Assembly: GCA_028871595.1 (NCBI GenBank)
Contig: JAGWMT010000080.1
Location: 1-11,920, forward strand
Origin: Elusimicrobiota bacterium
GTDB lineage: Bacteria; Elusimicrobiota; Elusimicrobia; UBA1565; UBA9628
Length of the DNA stretch: 11,920 bases
Direction: 5' to 3'
Shown here: positions 1 to 6,621 of the stretch, piece after piece
Layout of the letters: the number at the start of each line of letters is the position of its first letter
How positions within the stretch are numbered: the first letter of the stretch is position 1
Made by a program: the position numbers and the translations under genes
The notes under the pieces: generated by a model
What the model was told of the DNA's origin: nothing
Seen by the model: only the letters and a program-made list of their open reading frames with translations
Database searches by the model: none

Positions 1-15
1 TATTATCCTCCGTTC

Positions 16-594
<579 letters not shown>

Positions 595-619
595 ACGGCG
601 TTCTTGAATCCGTAACACG

Positions 620-636
620 CCGGAGCTACGCTCCGG
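620..636. promoter_or_regulatory. Hairpin abutting the lipoprotein start codon
   Basis: A perfect 7-bp stem (CCGGAGC / GCTCCGG) with a 3-nt loop ends two bases before the ATG at 639. The left arm contains GGAG, the only Shine-Dalgarno-like string near that start, so the hairpin could mask or position the ribosome site. There is no T-run, so it is not a standard terminator for the upstream regulator gene. A regulatory role is inference. Confidence 0.35.
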
Positions 637-638
637 TC

Positions 639-932
639 ATGGACCGCCGAGGCCTCGTTCTCTTCCTTCTCCTGTGCGGCGCGGCCTCCGGCTGCGCGTC
701 CCTGAAGACCTTCGTCGCCGACGACGGGTCGAACCCGCCCGTGGACATCCCCAAGATGACCCCCGTCCAGGCCTACGACTCCGGCGCCATGAACGCCGCA
801 CGCGGCGACTACGTGGCCGCCCGCCGGGATTGGAACCGTTGCCTGGCCATGTCCCAGCCGGACTCCTCCACGCGCATGGATTGTATGGTCGCGCTTGAAC
901 GCCTGGCCGGCACGGCCTCCGTCGAGCCTTAG
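639..932 (+). CDS. Small lipoprotein with TPR-like segment
   Basis: 97 aa. The N-terminus is a lipoprotein signal: MDRRG, a hydrophobic stretch LVLFLLLCGAAS, then a lipobox ending in SGC with the acylated cysteine at about residue 20. The mature part holds one TPR-like helix pair (AYDSGAMNAARGDYVAARRDWNRCLAM), a pattern common in small outer-membrane-associated lipoproteins with repeats. I do not recognise a named family. A longer open frame extends upstream from 69 but overlaps the regulator gene out of frame; the ATG at 639 is chosen because the signal peptide starts there. It follows the regulator gene by 44 bases and could be co-transcribed. Its TAG stop overlaps the end of the - strand gene remnant at 929. 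Confidence 0.75.
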   Translation: MDRRGLVLFLLLCGAASGCASLKTFVADDGSNPPVDIPKMTPVQAYDSGAMNAARGDYVAARRDWNRCLAMSQPDSSTRMDCMVALERLAGTASVEP

Positions 933-1311
933 CTCCGGTGCGTCCGGACGCAGTTGAGCACGCTGCTCATTATCGCGTGTCCATCCGCGACGACGATTTT
1001 ATTCAGCGCCTCGCGAACGCTGACGTTCTTCAACTCGAGGTCTCGAATTTTCCGCAGTCGGAAGTCGCCGGGCGACCGGAAAGAACCGAGCGCGTGCGCC
1101 GCATGAAGGACATTAAGCGCGGCGCGCGTGCTGGACATTTCCAAAGGATCATCCTGCGGGGTCTCTCTCGCTGGCAAAGCGGCCCAAAATGGTCCGTGCT
1201 TAAGTTCGATTCGAACGACTGAACCTGCCGATCAAGGAGCGGCACGGGGGAAAGCGCGAATACCGGCAGCGCGAATGAAAGAATGATGATGGCGTTAGTT
1301 TTCAAACCCAT
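929..1311 (-). pseudogene. Frame-disrupted secreted protein gene at edge of cassette island
   Basis: Two - strand frames together look like one gene. The first starts at ATG 1311, encodes a convincing signal peptide (MGLKTNAIIILSFALPVFALSPVPLL) and has AGGA just upstream. Around 1230-1240 the protein-like signal moves to the other frame, which reads SAGSVVRIELKHGPFWAAL and continues to the TAA at 929-931. Its C-terminal part (LELKNVSVREALNKIVVADG) loosely resembles the secretin/TonB short N-terminal (STN) pattern, but I would not assign a family. One indel near 1232 would explain the split: a real mutation or a sequencing error. The first 12 bases before the ATG are the edge of the attC site at 1318, as expected for a cassette gene, yet no attC follows the stop, which overlaps the lipoprotein stop codon. 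This may be a truncated cassette. Confidence 0.5.
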
Positions 1312-1317
1312 AAGTCC

Positions 1318-1396
1318 TGATAACGCTTCGGTGAGCGGCGGCGGCTATCAAGTTACTTCTCACCGAGCCGCCGGCCGATCTATCTCTTGGTTAGGC
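1318..1396 (-). other. attC-like integron recombination site (A)
   Basis: Read on the - strand: R'' box GCCTAAC at 1396-1390, long GC-rich arms (CGGCCGGCGGCTC... pairing imperfectly with ...GCCGCCGCCGCTC), then R' box GTTATCA at 1324-1318. TAAC/GTTA pair at the outer ends. R'' fits RYYYAAC; R' keeps GTTA but departs from GTTRRRY, as expected when it comes from the neighbouring cassette. At 79 bp it is within the normal attC size range. The inner arms share GGCGGCGGCTA and GCCGCCGGCCG with the second attC at 10774, which supports common origin. Orientation matches the 147-aa gene on the - strand, whose stop is 34 bases before R''. Confidence 0.7.
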
Positions 1397-1892
1397 GATC
1401 GCTTCTCGTATGTGGTGCCGCGGTGCAGGCTCAAAGCGCCTCCTCGAGAATGCTGCGGTGCTCCTTGACGTACTCTCGAATACCTGGGTAAATCCAAGTG
1501 TCCGCTTTTTCCAATTTTGTGAGAAGCCGTCTGACGGTGTCATTTCCGTGCTGTCCAATGAGTATAGAGGGCTTCGGGTTCTCTTCCAAAATGGTGAACA
1601 TGAGGCGTTTCAAGTCATTTACCTTTGATCCTGACCGAATAAGGTTTCGAGCGAACAGCTCCGGCCCCCGATTAGACTGCTTCGTTTCTGCCGTCGCAAT
1701 GTCGCCGGGTCCGAACTTGTAAAGCTGGCTGTTGTCTTCGTCATCGAAAATAGCTTGGTCATCGGGGAGTATCTCGTACGATCCATCCGCCAGGCGTTTG
1801 CACGGCACGGGTGCATGACACAGGCCCCCGCCTTCTTCGATGGGTATGTAAATCCTAAGCGGTGGAGTAATCATTCTTCGATTCGCCTAAAA
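1324..1892 (-). mobile_element. Probable integron gene cassette carrying the 147-aa ORF
   Basis: The cassette would run on the - strand from about 1892 to the G of the R' box at 1324. The 5' edge reads G-TTTTAGGCGA; the cassette's own R'' context predicts G-TTAGGCGA, so the edge matches apart from two extra T residues. It contains a single ORF plus attC A, the usual content of an integron cassette. Base composition is clearly less GC-rich than the flanking backbone genes. No integrase gene or attI was found in the window. The exact 5' boundary is uncertain because of the TT insertion. Confidence 0.55.
1431..1874 (-). CDS. Hypothetical cassette protein
   Basis: 147 aa, soluble, no signal peptide or membrane segment. 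I do not recognise the family. The N-terminal half is rich in acidic and aromatic residues with a short Gly-containing turn (FGPGDIATAE at about 53-62). The C-terminal half looks helical: LKRLMFTILEENPKPSILIGQHGNDTVRRLLTKLEKADTWIYPGIREYVKEHRSILEEAL. The start at ATG 1874 fits: it lies about 18 bases inside the cassette edge, with GAAGAATG just upstream. The gene is followed at 34 bases by attC A, so it reads as the single passenger of an integron cassette; such passengers are often of unknown function. Its codons are less GC-biased than those of the backbone genes, which supports acquisition by transfer. Confidence 0.72.
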   Translation of the reverse strand: MITPPLRIYIPIEEGGGLCHAPVPCKRLADGSYEILPDDQAIFDDEDNSQLYKFGPGDIATAETKQSNRGPELFARNLIRSGSKVNDLKRLMFTILEENPKPSILIGQHGNDTVRRLLTKLEKADTWIYPGIREYVKEHRSILEEAL

Positions 1893-2085
1893 CTTTCTAT
1901 TGATCCGTATAACTCGGAGCCGTGGGCCCGTCATTTCGCGAATTGTAACAGGGAAACCGGCGCTTCGCCATGGCGAAGGGGGGCATGCCGAAACCGGGAA
2001 AAGCCGACCGGCGCGGTCCGTATAACTCGGGAACGGACCCGAGGGCTCCTCGACACCCCCCGACGGGAAGAAGTAGAATGGACCC
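1893..2085. repeat. Spacer with 14-bp direct repeats and a 16-bp perfect palindrome
   Basis: No gene is seen in this stretch. The 14-mer TCCGTATAACTCGG occurs at 1904-1917 and again at 2017-2030, 113 bp apart. Between them lies a perfect 16-bp palindrome, CTTCGCCATGGCGAAG (1963-1978), flanked by two copies of GAAACCGG. After the second 14-mer a small hairpin CTCGGG/CCCGAG (2026-2043) precedes the operon that starts at 2086. GTATAAC inside the repeat resembles a simple integron core site read on the other strand, but the arms of an attC are absent. The segment may hold the promoter and operator of the downstream operon; no good -35/-10 pair was found. Confidence 0.5.
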
Positions 2086-2856
2086 GTGACCCAACCCAAT
2101 CATCCCGCTCCGACCCACTCCCACGCGCCCGCCGAAGCGCCCGCGCTCGACCTGCGCGAGAAGGGGGGCGCCAAGGACGGCGTCCCGCAGACGTCCGACC
2201 GCCGCCTGTTCATGCAGTTGACCGCGTTCGGCGGCTGCCGCGACGCGCACAAGCTGATCAACTCCTTGATCGGCACCGGCGTGGACTGCGTGCTGTACGA
2301 GGAGCTCAACGACCCCGCCGGCGTGGCCGTCCTGGCCATGTCGGAGGACCCCAATCTGCTCATCACCAAGCTGCGTCATGACCTCAACGGCGGTCCCTTC
2401 GCCGAGCTGACGGTCAAGCCCGAGTTCTCCATGCTGGGCCGCACCTATTCCCTCGGCTACGAGCCGAAGCTGGAGGATTGGCTCCTGCACCGCCCGCGCC
2501 GCGTGGTCTGCGACCCCGCCACCCCGTGGGCGATCTGGTATCCCCTGCGCCGCACCGGCGGCTTCTCGCGCCTGCCCAAGCCCGAGCAGGGCCAAATCTT
2601 AAAGGAACACGGCATCATCGGCCGCCAGTTCGGCGACGCCGGCGTGGCCACGGACGTGCGCCTGGCCTGCCACGGCCTGGACAAGAACGACAACGACTTC
2701 GTCATCGGCCTGCTGGGCAAGGAGCTGTTCCCGTTGTCCGCCTTGGTGGAGACCATGCGCCCCACCGTGCAGACCTCGCAGTACATCCAGAACCTCGGCC
2801 CCTTCTTCGTGGGCCGCGCCGTTTGGCATACCCCTCAGAAGGAGGCCGCGCAGTGA
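2086..2856 (+). CDS. Chlorite dismutase/HemQ-family heme protein
   Basis: 256 aa. The C-terminal two thirds have the chlorite dismutase superfamily pattern: WAIWYPLRR (about 148-156), then the helix ILKEHGIIGRQFG (171-183), GLDKNDNDFVIGLL (197-210), a conserved LVETMR (220-225) and the terminal QNLGPFFVGR (235-244). In this family the His of the EHG helix (here H175) is the usual proximal heme ligand, and the Tyr of the YP motif (Y152) matches the tyrosine used by coproheme decarboxylases (HemQ/ChdC). The region between H175 and GLD is about four residues longer than in typical members, so the distal residue cannot be assigned. The likely role is coproheme decarboxylation in heme b synthesis or another heme function; true chlorite dismutase activity is less likely. 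An extended Pro/Ala/His-rich N-terminus of about 35 residues precedes the fold. Start is GTG 2086; ATG 2078 runs out of frame into TGA. First gene of a coupled operon. Confidence 0.85.
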   Translation: MTQPNHPAPTHSHAPAEAPALDLREKGGAKDGVPQTSDRRLFMQLTAFGGCRDAHKLINSLIGTGVDCVLYEELNDPAGVAVLAMSEDPNLLITKLRHDLNGGPFAELTVKPEFSMLGRTYSLGYEPKLEDWLLHRPRRVVCDPATPWAIWYPLRRTGGFSRLPKPEQGQILKEHGIIGRQFGDAGVATDVRLACHGLDKNDNDFVIGLLGKELFPLSALVETMRPTVQTSQYIQNLGPFFVGRAVWHTPQKEAAQ

Positions 2857-3254
2857 CCAAGAAATTCCGCGTCGCCATGTCGGAGCGCTGCTTCCGCTTC
2901 AAGCCCGACGCCCTGCCTTCCCACGCCCCGCACAAGCCCGGCGTGTACGAGTTCGTCACCTTCGACGCCCAGAAGAACCCCGTCGTCCTGTACGTCGGCG
3001 TGGCCATGGACAAGGCCATCTATCAGGCCCTCGACGACCACTGGAACGACAAGGCCAAGCCCGGCCGCACCGAGCTGTTCGCCGCCGCGCCCGACGTCTA
3101 CTTCGACTACGTGGCCTCGGCCGACATCGCCGACATCGAGGAGCTCAAGGACATCGCGGGTTCCTTCATCGCCCGGCACAAGCCCCGCTTCAACACCGGG
3201 CCCGCGCCGACGTCCGGCAAGCACGCCGCCGTCGAGGTGGAAGAGGTCGGTTGA
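2853..3254 (+). CDS. GIY-YIG-fold protein, probably catalytically inactive
   Basis: 133 aa. Three elements of the GIY-YIG nuclease fold are visible: KPGVYEF (28-34) for the GIY strand, VVLYVGVAMD (44-53) for the YIG strand, and the C-terminal helix with tail GSFIARHKPRFN (103-114), which matches the xxxIxxxxPxFN end of UvrC-type domains. The catalytic residues seem to be gone. Aligned by eye to UvrC, the helix Arg eight residues after YVG is Tyr57 here, and the metal-binding Glu before the hydrophobic-Ile pair is Ala102. A binding or structural role is therefore more likely than DNA cleavage. The start is GTG 2853, inside GTGA shared with the upstream stop, with GGAGG seven bases before. It ends in a TTGA overlap with the DUF420 gene, so expression is coupled to both neighbours. 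Confidence 0.75.
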   Translation: MTKKFRVAMSERCFRFKPDALPSHAPHKPGVYEFVTFDAQKNPVVLYVGVAMDKAIYQALDDHWNDKAKPGRTELFAAAPDVYFDYVASADIADIEELKDIAGSFIARHKPRFNTGPAPTSGKHAAVEVEEVG

Positions 3255-3667
3255 TCCCTCTCGAATCGTTTCCGGCGCTGAACGCCTCGCTGAACGCGAC
3301 GACGGCGGTGCTGCTTCTCATCGGCTGGTTCCTGATCCGCGCCGGCAAGCGCGAGGCGCACCGCTGGACCATGGTGACCGCGTTCGGCGTGTCGTCGGTG
3401 TTCTTGGCGTGCTACCTGTGGTACCACGCCCACCACGGCGTCACCCACTACGAGAAGACGGGCATCATGCGGACGGTGTACTTCACCATCCTGGGCACCC
3501 ACACCGTGCTGGCCGTCCTGGTTCTGCCCTTCATCCTGCGGACCCTGTACCTGGCCGCGAAGGGCCGTTTCGAGGAGCACCGCCGGGCCGCCCGCTGGGC
3601 CTTTCCCATCTGGCTGTACGTCTCCGTGACCGGCGTCGCGGTGTACTGGATCCTGTACCGGCTTTAG
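3251..3667 (+). CDS. DUF420 family membrane protein (YozB/CtaM-like)
   Basis: 138 aa with about four membrane segments (roughly 12-30, 40-58, 73-98, 116-136). It has the family's hallmarks: LPALNASLNA-like start (here FPALNASLNATTAVLLLIG), AHRWTM with H37, the His cluster YHAHHG (H59, H61, H62), a His in the third segment (H84), EEHRRAARW (H110) and the closing PIWLYVSVTGVAVYWILY. In Gram-positive bacteria the related CtaM protein is needed for maturation of heme A-type terminal oxidase; the His residues suggest metal or heme contact in the membrane. The start is TTG 3251, overlapping the upstream TGA as TTGA, so translation is probably coupled. Pairing with a HemQ-like gene supports a role in heme delivery or oxidase assembly; this is inference. 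Its TAG stop overlaps the convergent gene's TAA. Confidence 0.85.
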   Translation: MIPLESFPALNASLNATTAVLLLIGWFLIRAGKREAHRWTMVTAFGVSSVFLACYLWYHAHHGVTHYEKTGIMRTVYFTILGTHTVLAVLVLPFILRTLYLAAKGRFEEHRRAARWAFPIWLYVSVTGVAVYWILYRL

Positions 3668-4476
3668 GCCGCCGGCGCCTCGCGCGGGGAGCGCGCGGCC
3701 ATCTCCAGGAAGAACTTCGTCATGCAGGACGCGGCCCAGGCCGTGACCAGGAACTGCAGGGCGTTGAACGCCAGTCCCGCCAGCATCCCGCCGAGCGCGC
3801 CGCCGCCCGCCGCGGAGGCGCCCGCGCGCAGGACCACGTTCACGATGACCGCGGGGATCATGCCGACGAGGGCGGCCGCCACCAGGGCCACCATGAAGAC
3901 CAAGGTCTCGCCGAAGCGCGCCCCGACCAGGCTCCAGCTGCGCGAGATGCCGGCCGTCGCGCCCAGGTCCTCCAGCAGGACCGCGCATACCGCCAAGCTG
4001 AGCCGCACCATCAGATAGCAGCCGGGAATGAACAGGAGGATGAAGCCGAAGCCCATGGCCACGCCCACCAGCGCCGACGCCAGCAGGACGCTGCCCATCC
4101 GTCCCAGCGCCTCCACGAACAGGTCGCCCACCGACGACGACTCGCCCCGGTAGGCGCGCGCCGCCAGCAGGATGGTGGCCGCGTAGCCCACCAGGCCCAG
4201 CGCCATGCCCACCAGCGCCACCACCCCCAGAAGGGACAGCGCCGGCCAGTTCTGGCTCGTCACCGCGTCGCGCACCGCGCTCTCGCTGACCATGCCGGTG
4301 CTGACGCCCACCACGAAGCCCAGAAGCTGGGAGGGGAGACCGCACGCGGCCCACAGGCCGATGAGGACGCCGACGTTGTCCAACGTCGCGTTGGTGCCGG
4401 CGGAGAAGATGGATCCGAGGCCGGGCATGTCAGAGAGGGCGGCGGACGGCGCGGGGGAGGCGGGGGCTTGTTCCAT
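3664..4476 (-). CDS. Polytopic membrane protein, glycerophosphodiester phosphodiesterase membrane-domain-like
   Basis: 270 aa from ATG 4476. About five to six hydrophobic segments rich in Ala, Gly and Val are visible, among them NVGVLIGLWAACGLPSQLLGFVVG, LSLLGVVALVGMALGLVG, MGFGFILLFIPGCYLMVRLSLAVCAVLLE, ETLVFMVALVAAALVGMIP and the last segment with a Gly-rich loop. The segment FIPGCYLMVRLSLAVCAVLLEDLGATAGISRSWSLV fits the broad family annotated as the membrane domain of glycerophosphoryl diester phosphodiesterase or DUF975/YciC-like proteins: a Pro break, an Arg, then LxxSWxL. No catalytic domain is attached. The frame is open back to TTG 4512, but MEQAPASP from ATG 4476 is the preferred start; the ribosome site is weak. 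It lies 52 bases after the secreted coiled-coil gene and may be co-transcribed with it. Function unknown. Confidence 0.72.
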   Translation of the reverse strand: MEQAPASPAPSAALSDMPGLGSIFSAGTNATLDNVGVLIGLWAACGLPSQLLGFVVGVSTGMVSESAVRDAVTSQNWPALSLLGVVALVGMALGLVGYAATILLAARAYRGESSSVGDLFVEALGRMGSVLLASALVGVAMGFGFILLFIPGCYLMVRLSLAVCAVLLEDLGATAGISRSWSLVGARFGETLVFMVALVAAALVGMIPAVIVNVVLRAGASAAGGGALGGMLAGLAFNALQFLVTAWAASCMTKFFLEMAARSPREAPAA

Positions 4477-4528
4477 GACCGCCAGGGTAGCGGGACGGCG
4501 CCCGCCCGTCAAGGGGGGGGCGTCCGCG

Positions 4529-5137
4529 TCAGCGGTCCTCGTCCGGGTGCGAGACGCGCGCCGGCGCGGGATGTTCCGGCGAGTAGATGGACTTGAGGAA
4601 ATTCTTGTCGTCCTGCCAGGCGGCGTCGGCGTCGGCCGCGAAGGCGGCCCGGTCCTTCTCCTGGGCCGCGGCGAAGTCGTTCCAGCGCGCCTGGCGCGCG
4701 GCGAAGAACTCCTGCATCTTCTGCTTCTGCTGGGCCTCGAAGGACTTCACCATGGTTCCGCGCAGATGCTCGAAATCCGCGATCGTCGAGGCATGGTCCT
4801 TCGGGTCCAAAGTCTCCAAGGTGGAGAACAGGTCCACCATTTGGCGCGCGGTGCGCAGTTCGAAGGTCTTGCGCGCGTCCCGGTCCTTGCCCCAGAATTC
4901 CTCCCAGAGGAGGTTCTCCCGGCTGGAGAACTCCTGGCGGGCCGCGTAGGCGTCCTGAAGTTTCTTCGTGCGCTGGGCCAGGTAGGCCTCGATGCGTTTC
5001 TTGCCGTCCTCGGCCGTGGCGCGCGGGGAGCTCTCGCCGTCCGCGGGCGGGGGCGTCTCCGTCTTCTTATGGGAGGAAGCGGCGGCCGAGGCCGCCAGGC
5101 CGAGCAGGATCAGGGGGACGGCGCGCAGGGATTTCAT
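4529..5137 (-). CDS. Exported coiled-coil protein of unknown function
   Basis: 202 aa. A Sec signal peptide is clear: MKSLR, hydrophobic AVPLILLGLAAS, cleavage probably in AASAAA-SSHKK. A short Pro/Glu-rich linker (about 24-45) is followed by a long, highly charged and helical region (about 46-175) with many Ala, Lys, Glu and Gln residues and repeated FxAxQxxxxxxF-type spacing, which predicts a coiled coil or helical bundle in the periplasm. The tail is Pro- and Asp-rich. No family recognised; Skp/OmpH-like chaperones are only a superficial comparison. It has its own promoter at 5164-5192 and GAGG eight to nine bases before the ATG. The membrane protein gene follows on the same strand. Confidence 0.75.
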   Translation of the reverse strand: MKSLRAVPLILLGLAASAAASSHKKTETPPPADGESSPRATAEDGKKRIEAYLAQRTKKLQDAYAARQEFSSRENLLWEEFWGKDRDARKTFELRTARQMVDLFSTLETLDPKDHASTIADFEHLRGTMVKSFEAQQKQKMQEFFAARQARWNDFAAAQEKDRAAFAADADAAWQDDKNFLKSIYSPEHPAPARVSHPDEDR

Positions 5138-5163
5138 TCGGGGGCCTCGTTGGACACGGCCGG

Positions 5164-5192
5164 AGTGTAGCCCCGGGCCCCGAATCTGTCAA
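5164..5192 (-). promoter_or_regulatory. Sigma-70-type promoter for the exported coiled-coil gene
   Basis: On the - strand TTGACA (5192-5187), a 17-base spacer and TACACT (5169-5164). This is a perfect -35 and a five-of-six -10 at the ideal spacing. Transcription would begin near 5157, giving a leader of about 20 bases that contains the GAGG before ATG 5137. Confidence 0.8.
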
Positions 5193-5208
5193 TGCGCGCG
5201 GCGCGCGC

Positions 5209-5529
5209 TCAGACCGAGAACGACTTGCCGCAGGAGCAGGAGGAGACGGCCTGCGGATTCTTCACGACGAAACCCGACGACATCAGGCTTTCGGCGTAGT
5301 CCACCACCGAGCCGCCGATGAAGAAGTCGGCCTTCGGGTCCACCGCGGTCTTCGCGCCGAACGCCTCGAAGACGGCGTCGTCGGGGTTGAGCGCGTCGGA
5401 GACCACGAACTCGTAGCTCATGCCGGAACAGCCGCCCGCGCCCACCTTCACGCGCAGGACCGGGGCCTGGCCTTTCTTCTCGGCCAGGGCCTTGATCTTC
5501 TTGGCGGCGTTCTCGGTGAGCGTGATCAT
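5209..5529 (-). CDS. A-type iron-sulfur carrier protein (IscA/SufA/ErpA family)
   Basis: 106 aa, full length for the family. It carries the three invariant cysteines: C34 in GAGGCSGMSYEF and C98/C100 in SSCSCGKSF, which bind or hand over a Fe-S cluster to apo-proteins. The segments ITLTENAAKKIKAL (2-15) and VDPKADFFIGGSVVDYAESLMSSGFVVKNP (63-92) are typical. ATG 5529 is the only sensible start. It sits five bases after a second A-type carrier gene, with no clear ribosome site of its own, so translation is likely coupled. Assignment among IscA, SufA and ErpA cannot be made from sequence by eye; no IscU, SufBCD or cysteine desulfurase is in the window. Confidence 0.93.
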   Translation of the reverse strand: MITLTENAAKKIKALAEKKGQAPVLRVKVGAGGCSGMSYEFVVSDALNPDDAVFEAFGAKTAVDPKADFFIGGSVVDYAESLMSSGFVVKNPQAVSSCSCGKSFSV

Positions 5530-5534
5530 GGCAG

Positions 5535-5858
5535 CTAGAACTGCTTGGACTTGCCGCAGCCGCAGGAGCCCTTCTCCAGCGGGTTCTTGATGCGGAAGCC
5601 GGAGCTGGTCTCGTCCTCGGCGTAATCGATGGTGGCCTGCTCGACCAGGGGGTAGGTCTCGGGATCCACGATCACGTCGAAGCCGGACTGCGGCAGGATC
5701 TTGTCGGCCGCGCCCTTGTCGTCGAAGGCGATCTTGTACTCGTAGCCCGCGCAGCCCGACGGAGAGACCTTGATGCGCAGGGACTTGCCCTGCAGCGAAT
5801 CCTCGGCCTTGATGAAATCCTTGATCTTGTCGGCGGCGTTGGGGGTGACGGTCAGCAT
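5535..5858 (-). CDS. A-type iron-sulfur carrier protein, divergent paralogue
   Basis: 107 aa. It has the same family plan as its neighbour: C36 in SPSGCAGYEYKIAF and C99/C101 in GSCGCGKSKQF, with the conserved VDPETYPLVEQATIDYAEDETSSGFRIKNP. It differs from the downstream copy by GCAGYEY in place of GCSGMSYEF and a shifted loop, so the two are old paralogues, not a recent duplication. ATG 5858 is chosen because AAGGAGT lies five bases upstream. The open frame extends to 5921, but that would start upstream of the predicted transcription start. It is the first gene of a two-gene unit transcribed from the promoter at 5893-5921. Role: delivery of Fe-S clusters to target enzymes in the cytoplasm. 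Confidence 0.93.
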   Translation of the reverse strand: MLTVTPNAADKIKDFIKAEDSLQGKSLRIKVSPSGCAGYEYKIAFDDKGAADKILPQSGFDVIVDPETYPLVEQATIDYAEDETSSGFRIKNPLEKGSCGCGKSKQF

Positions 5859-5892
5859 GGGGGACTCCTTATTGATACGGAACTTCAATAGC

Positions 5893-5921
5893 AGTATAGC
5901 GCGTCGACGGAGCGGCGTCAA
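5893..5921 (-). promoter_or_regulatory. Sigma-70-type promoter for the Fe-S carrier pair
   Basis: On the - strand TTGACG (5921-5916), a 17-base spacer and TATACT (5898-5893), each five of six to consensus. The predicted start near 5886 leaves a leader of about 28 bases with AAGGAG before ATG 5858. No IscR-type operator was recognised. Confidence 0.82.
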
Positions 5922-5997
5922 GGAGCGGCGGGTGTAAGAAGTCGCGGCCGCTCGCCACAGAGAGGTGAAAGGCGGGAATAATTATTGGGAGAAAATA

Positions 5998-6621
5998 ATG
6001 ACAAAGATTCTAGTCCTCGGAATTCTATTCGCGGCGGCCCCCGCGTTCGCGGCGGACGCGGTTCTGGCGAAGCTGTCCGGCCCCGTATTCGTGCGAGTTC
6101 AGGGCGCGGCCAAGGAACTGCCCGCCCGGGCCGGCCGGGGGATTCAGTACGGCGACGCGGTCCGCACCGGACCGGGCGCCGTCGCGCAGCTGGCGCTGAG
6201 CGGTCGGGGGGCCGTTCTGGTGCGCGAAAATTCGCTCTTCGTTCTCCGGGGGAATCCGCGCGCGACGTCCCTTGATTTCAAGACCGGAGAGTTTCTGATC
6301 GGCCTGCGCCATGCCCTCCGGGCGGGAGAATCATTCCAAGTCCGGACGCCCGCGGCCGTGGCCGCGGTGCGCGGCACGTTGTTTTGGGGCAAAAGCGACG
6401 AGCGAAAAACGACGACGTACGCCGGCTTCGGCCACACCATCTCGGTGACGGCCCGCGGCAAGACCGTTTGGGTGCACGCGGGCCAGATCACGTCCATTCC
6501 GTTCGGCGGGGCCCCGGCCCCGGTGACGCCCAGCGCCATTCCGATATCCTACGTGGACAACTTCCGCGTGGACGGCTCCCTGCAGAATCTCGAGGAGCTG
6601 GTCGACCTGCCCAAGAGATAG
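5998..6621 (+). CDS. Exported FecR-domain protein
   Basis: 207 aa from ATG 5998, which has GGGAG six bases upstream; 11 more residues are open back to 5965 but would break the signal peptide. MTKILVLGILFAAAPAFA-AD is a Sec signal peptide. The rest is a FecR-type beta domain: IQYGDAVRTGPGAVAQLALSGRGAVLVRENSLFVL, then FKTGEFLIGL..ESFQVRTPAAVAAVRGTLFWGK, then TISVTARGKTVWVHAGQIT. Stand-alone exported FecR-domain proteins with no transmembrane anchor are common in environmental bacteria, with unknown ligands; the classical FecR is an inner-membrane sigma regulator, and the cytoplasmic part needed for that is absent here. It is divergent from the Fe-S carrier pair. No sigma factor or TonB receptor is nearby, so iron signalling is not supported. 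Confidence 0.85.
   Translation: MTKILVLGILFAAAPAFAADAVLAKLSGPVFVRVQGAAKELPARAGRGIQYGDAVRTGPGAVAQLALSGRGAVLVRENSLFVLRGNPRATSLDFKTGEFLIGLRHALRAGESFQVRTPAAVAAVRGTLFWGKSDERKTTTYAGFGHTISVTARGKTVWVHAGQITSIPFGGAPAPVTPSAIPISYVDNFRVDGSLQNLEELVDLPKR

Noticed and set aside
1755..2381. A 208-codon + strand frame spanning the spacer and the start of the HemQ-like gene
   Set aside because: Arg/Pro-rich shadow in its second half; overlaps the recognised family frame and the cassette gene antisense.
2086..2856. True chlorite dismutase
   Set aside because: The family is clear, but the distal-side arginine typical of chlorite-degrading members could not be located and no (per)chlorate reductase genes are nearby; a HemQ-like heme role is favoured.
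3107..4596. Long frames of 395 and 415 codons on both strands across 3107-4596
   Set aside because: Compositional shadows (Gly/Arg/Ala runs, no domains) over the DUF420, membrane protein and coiled-coil genes, which have clear features.
5998..6621. FecR-type iron sigma-factor regulator
   Set aside because: It has a cleavable signal peptide and no transmembrane segment or cytoplasmic anti-sigma part, and no ECF sigma factor or TonB receptor gene is adjacent.
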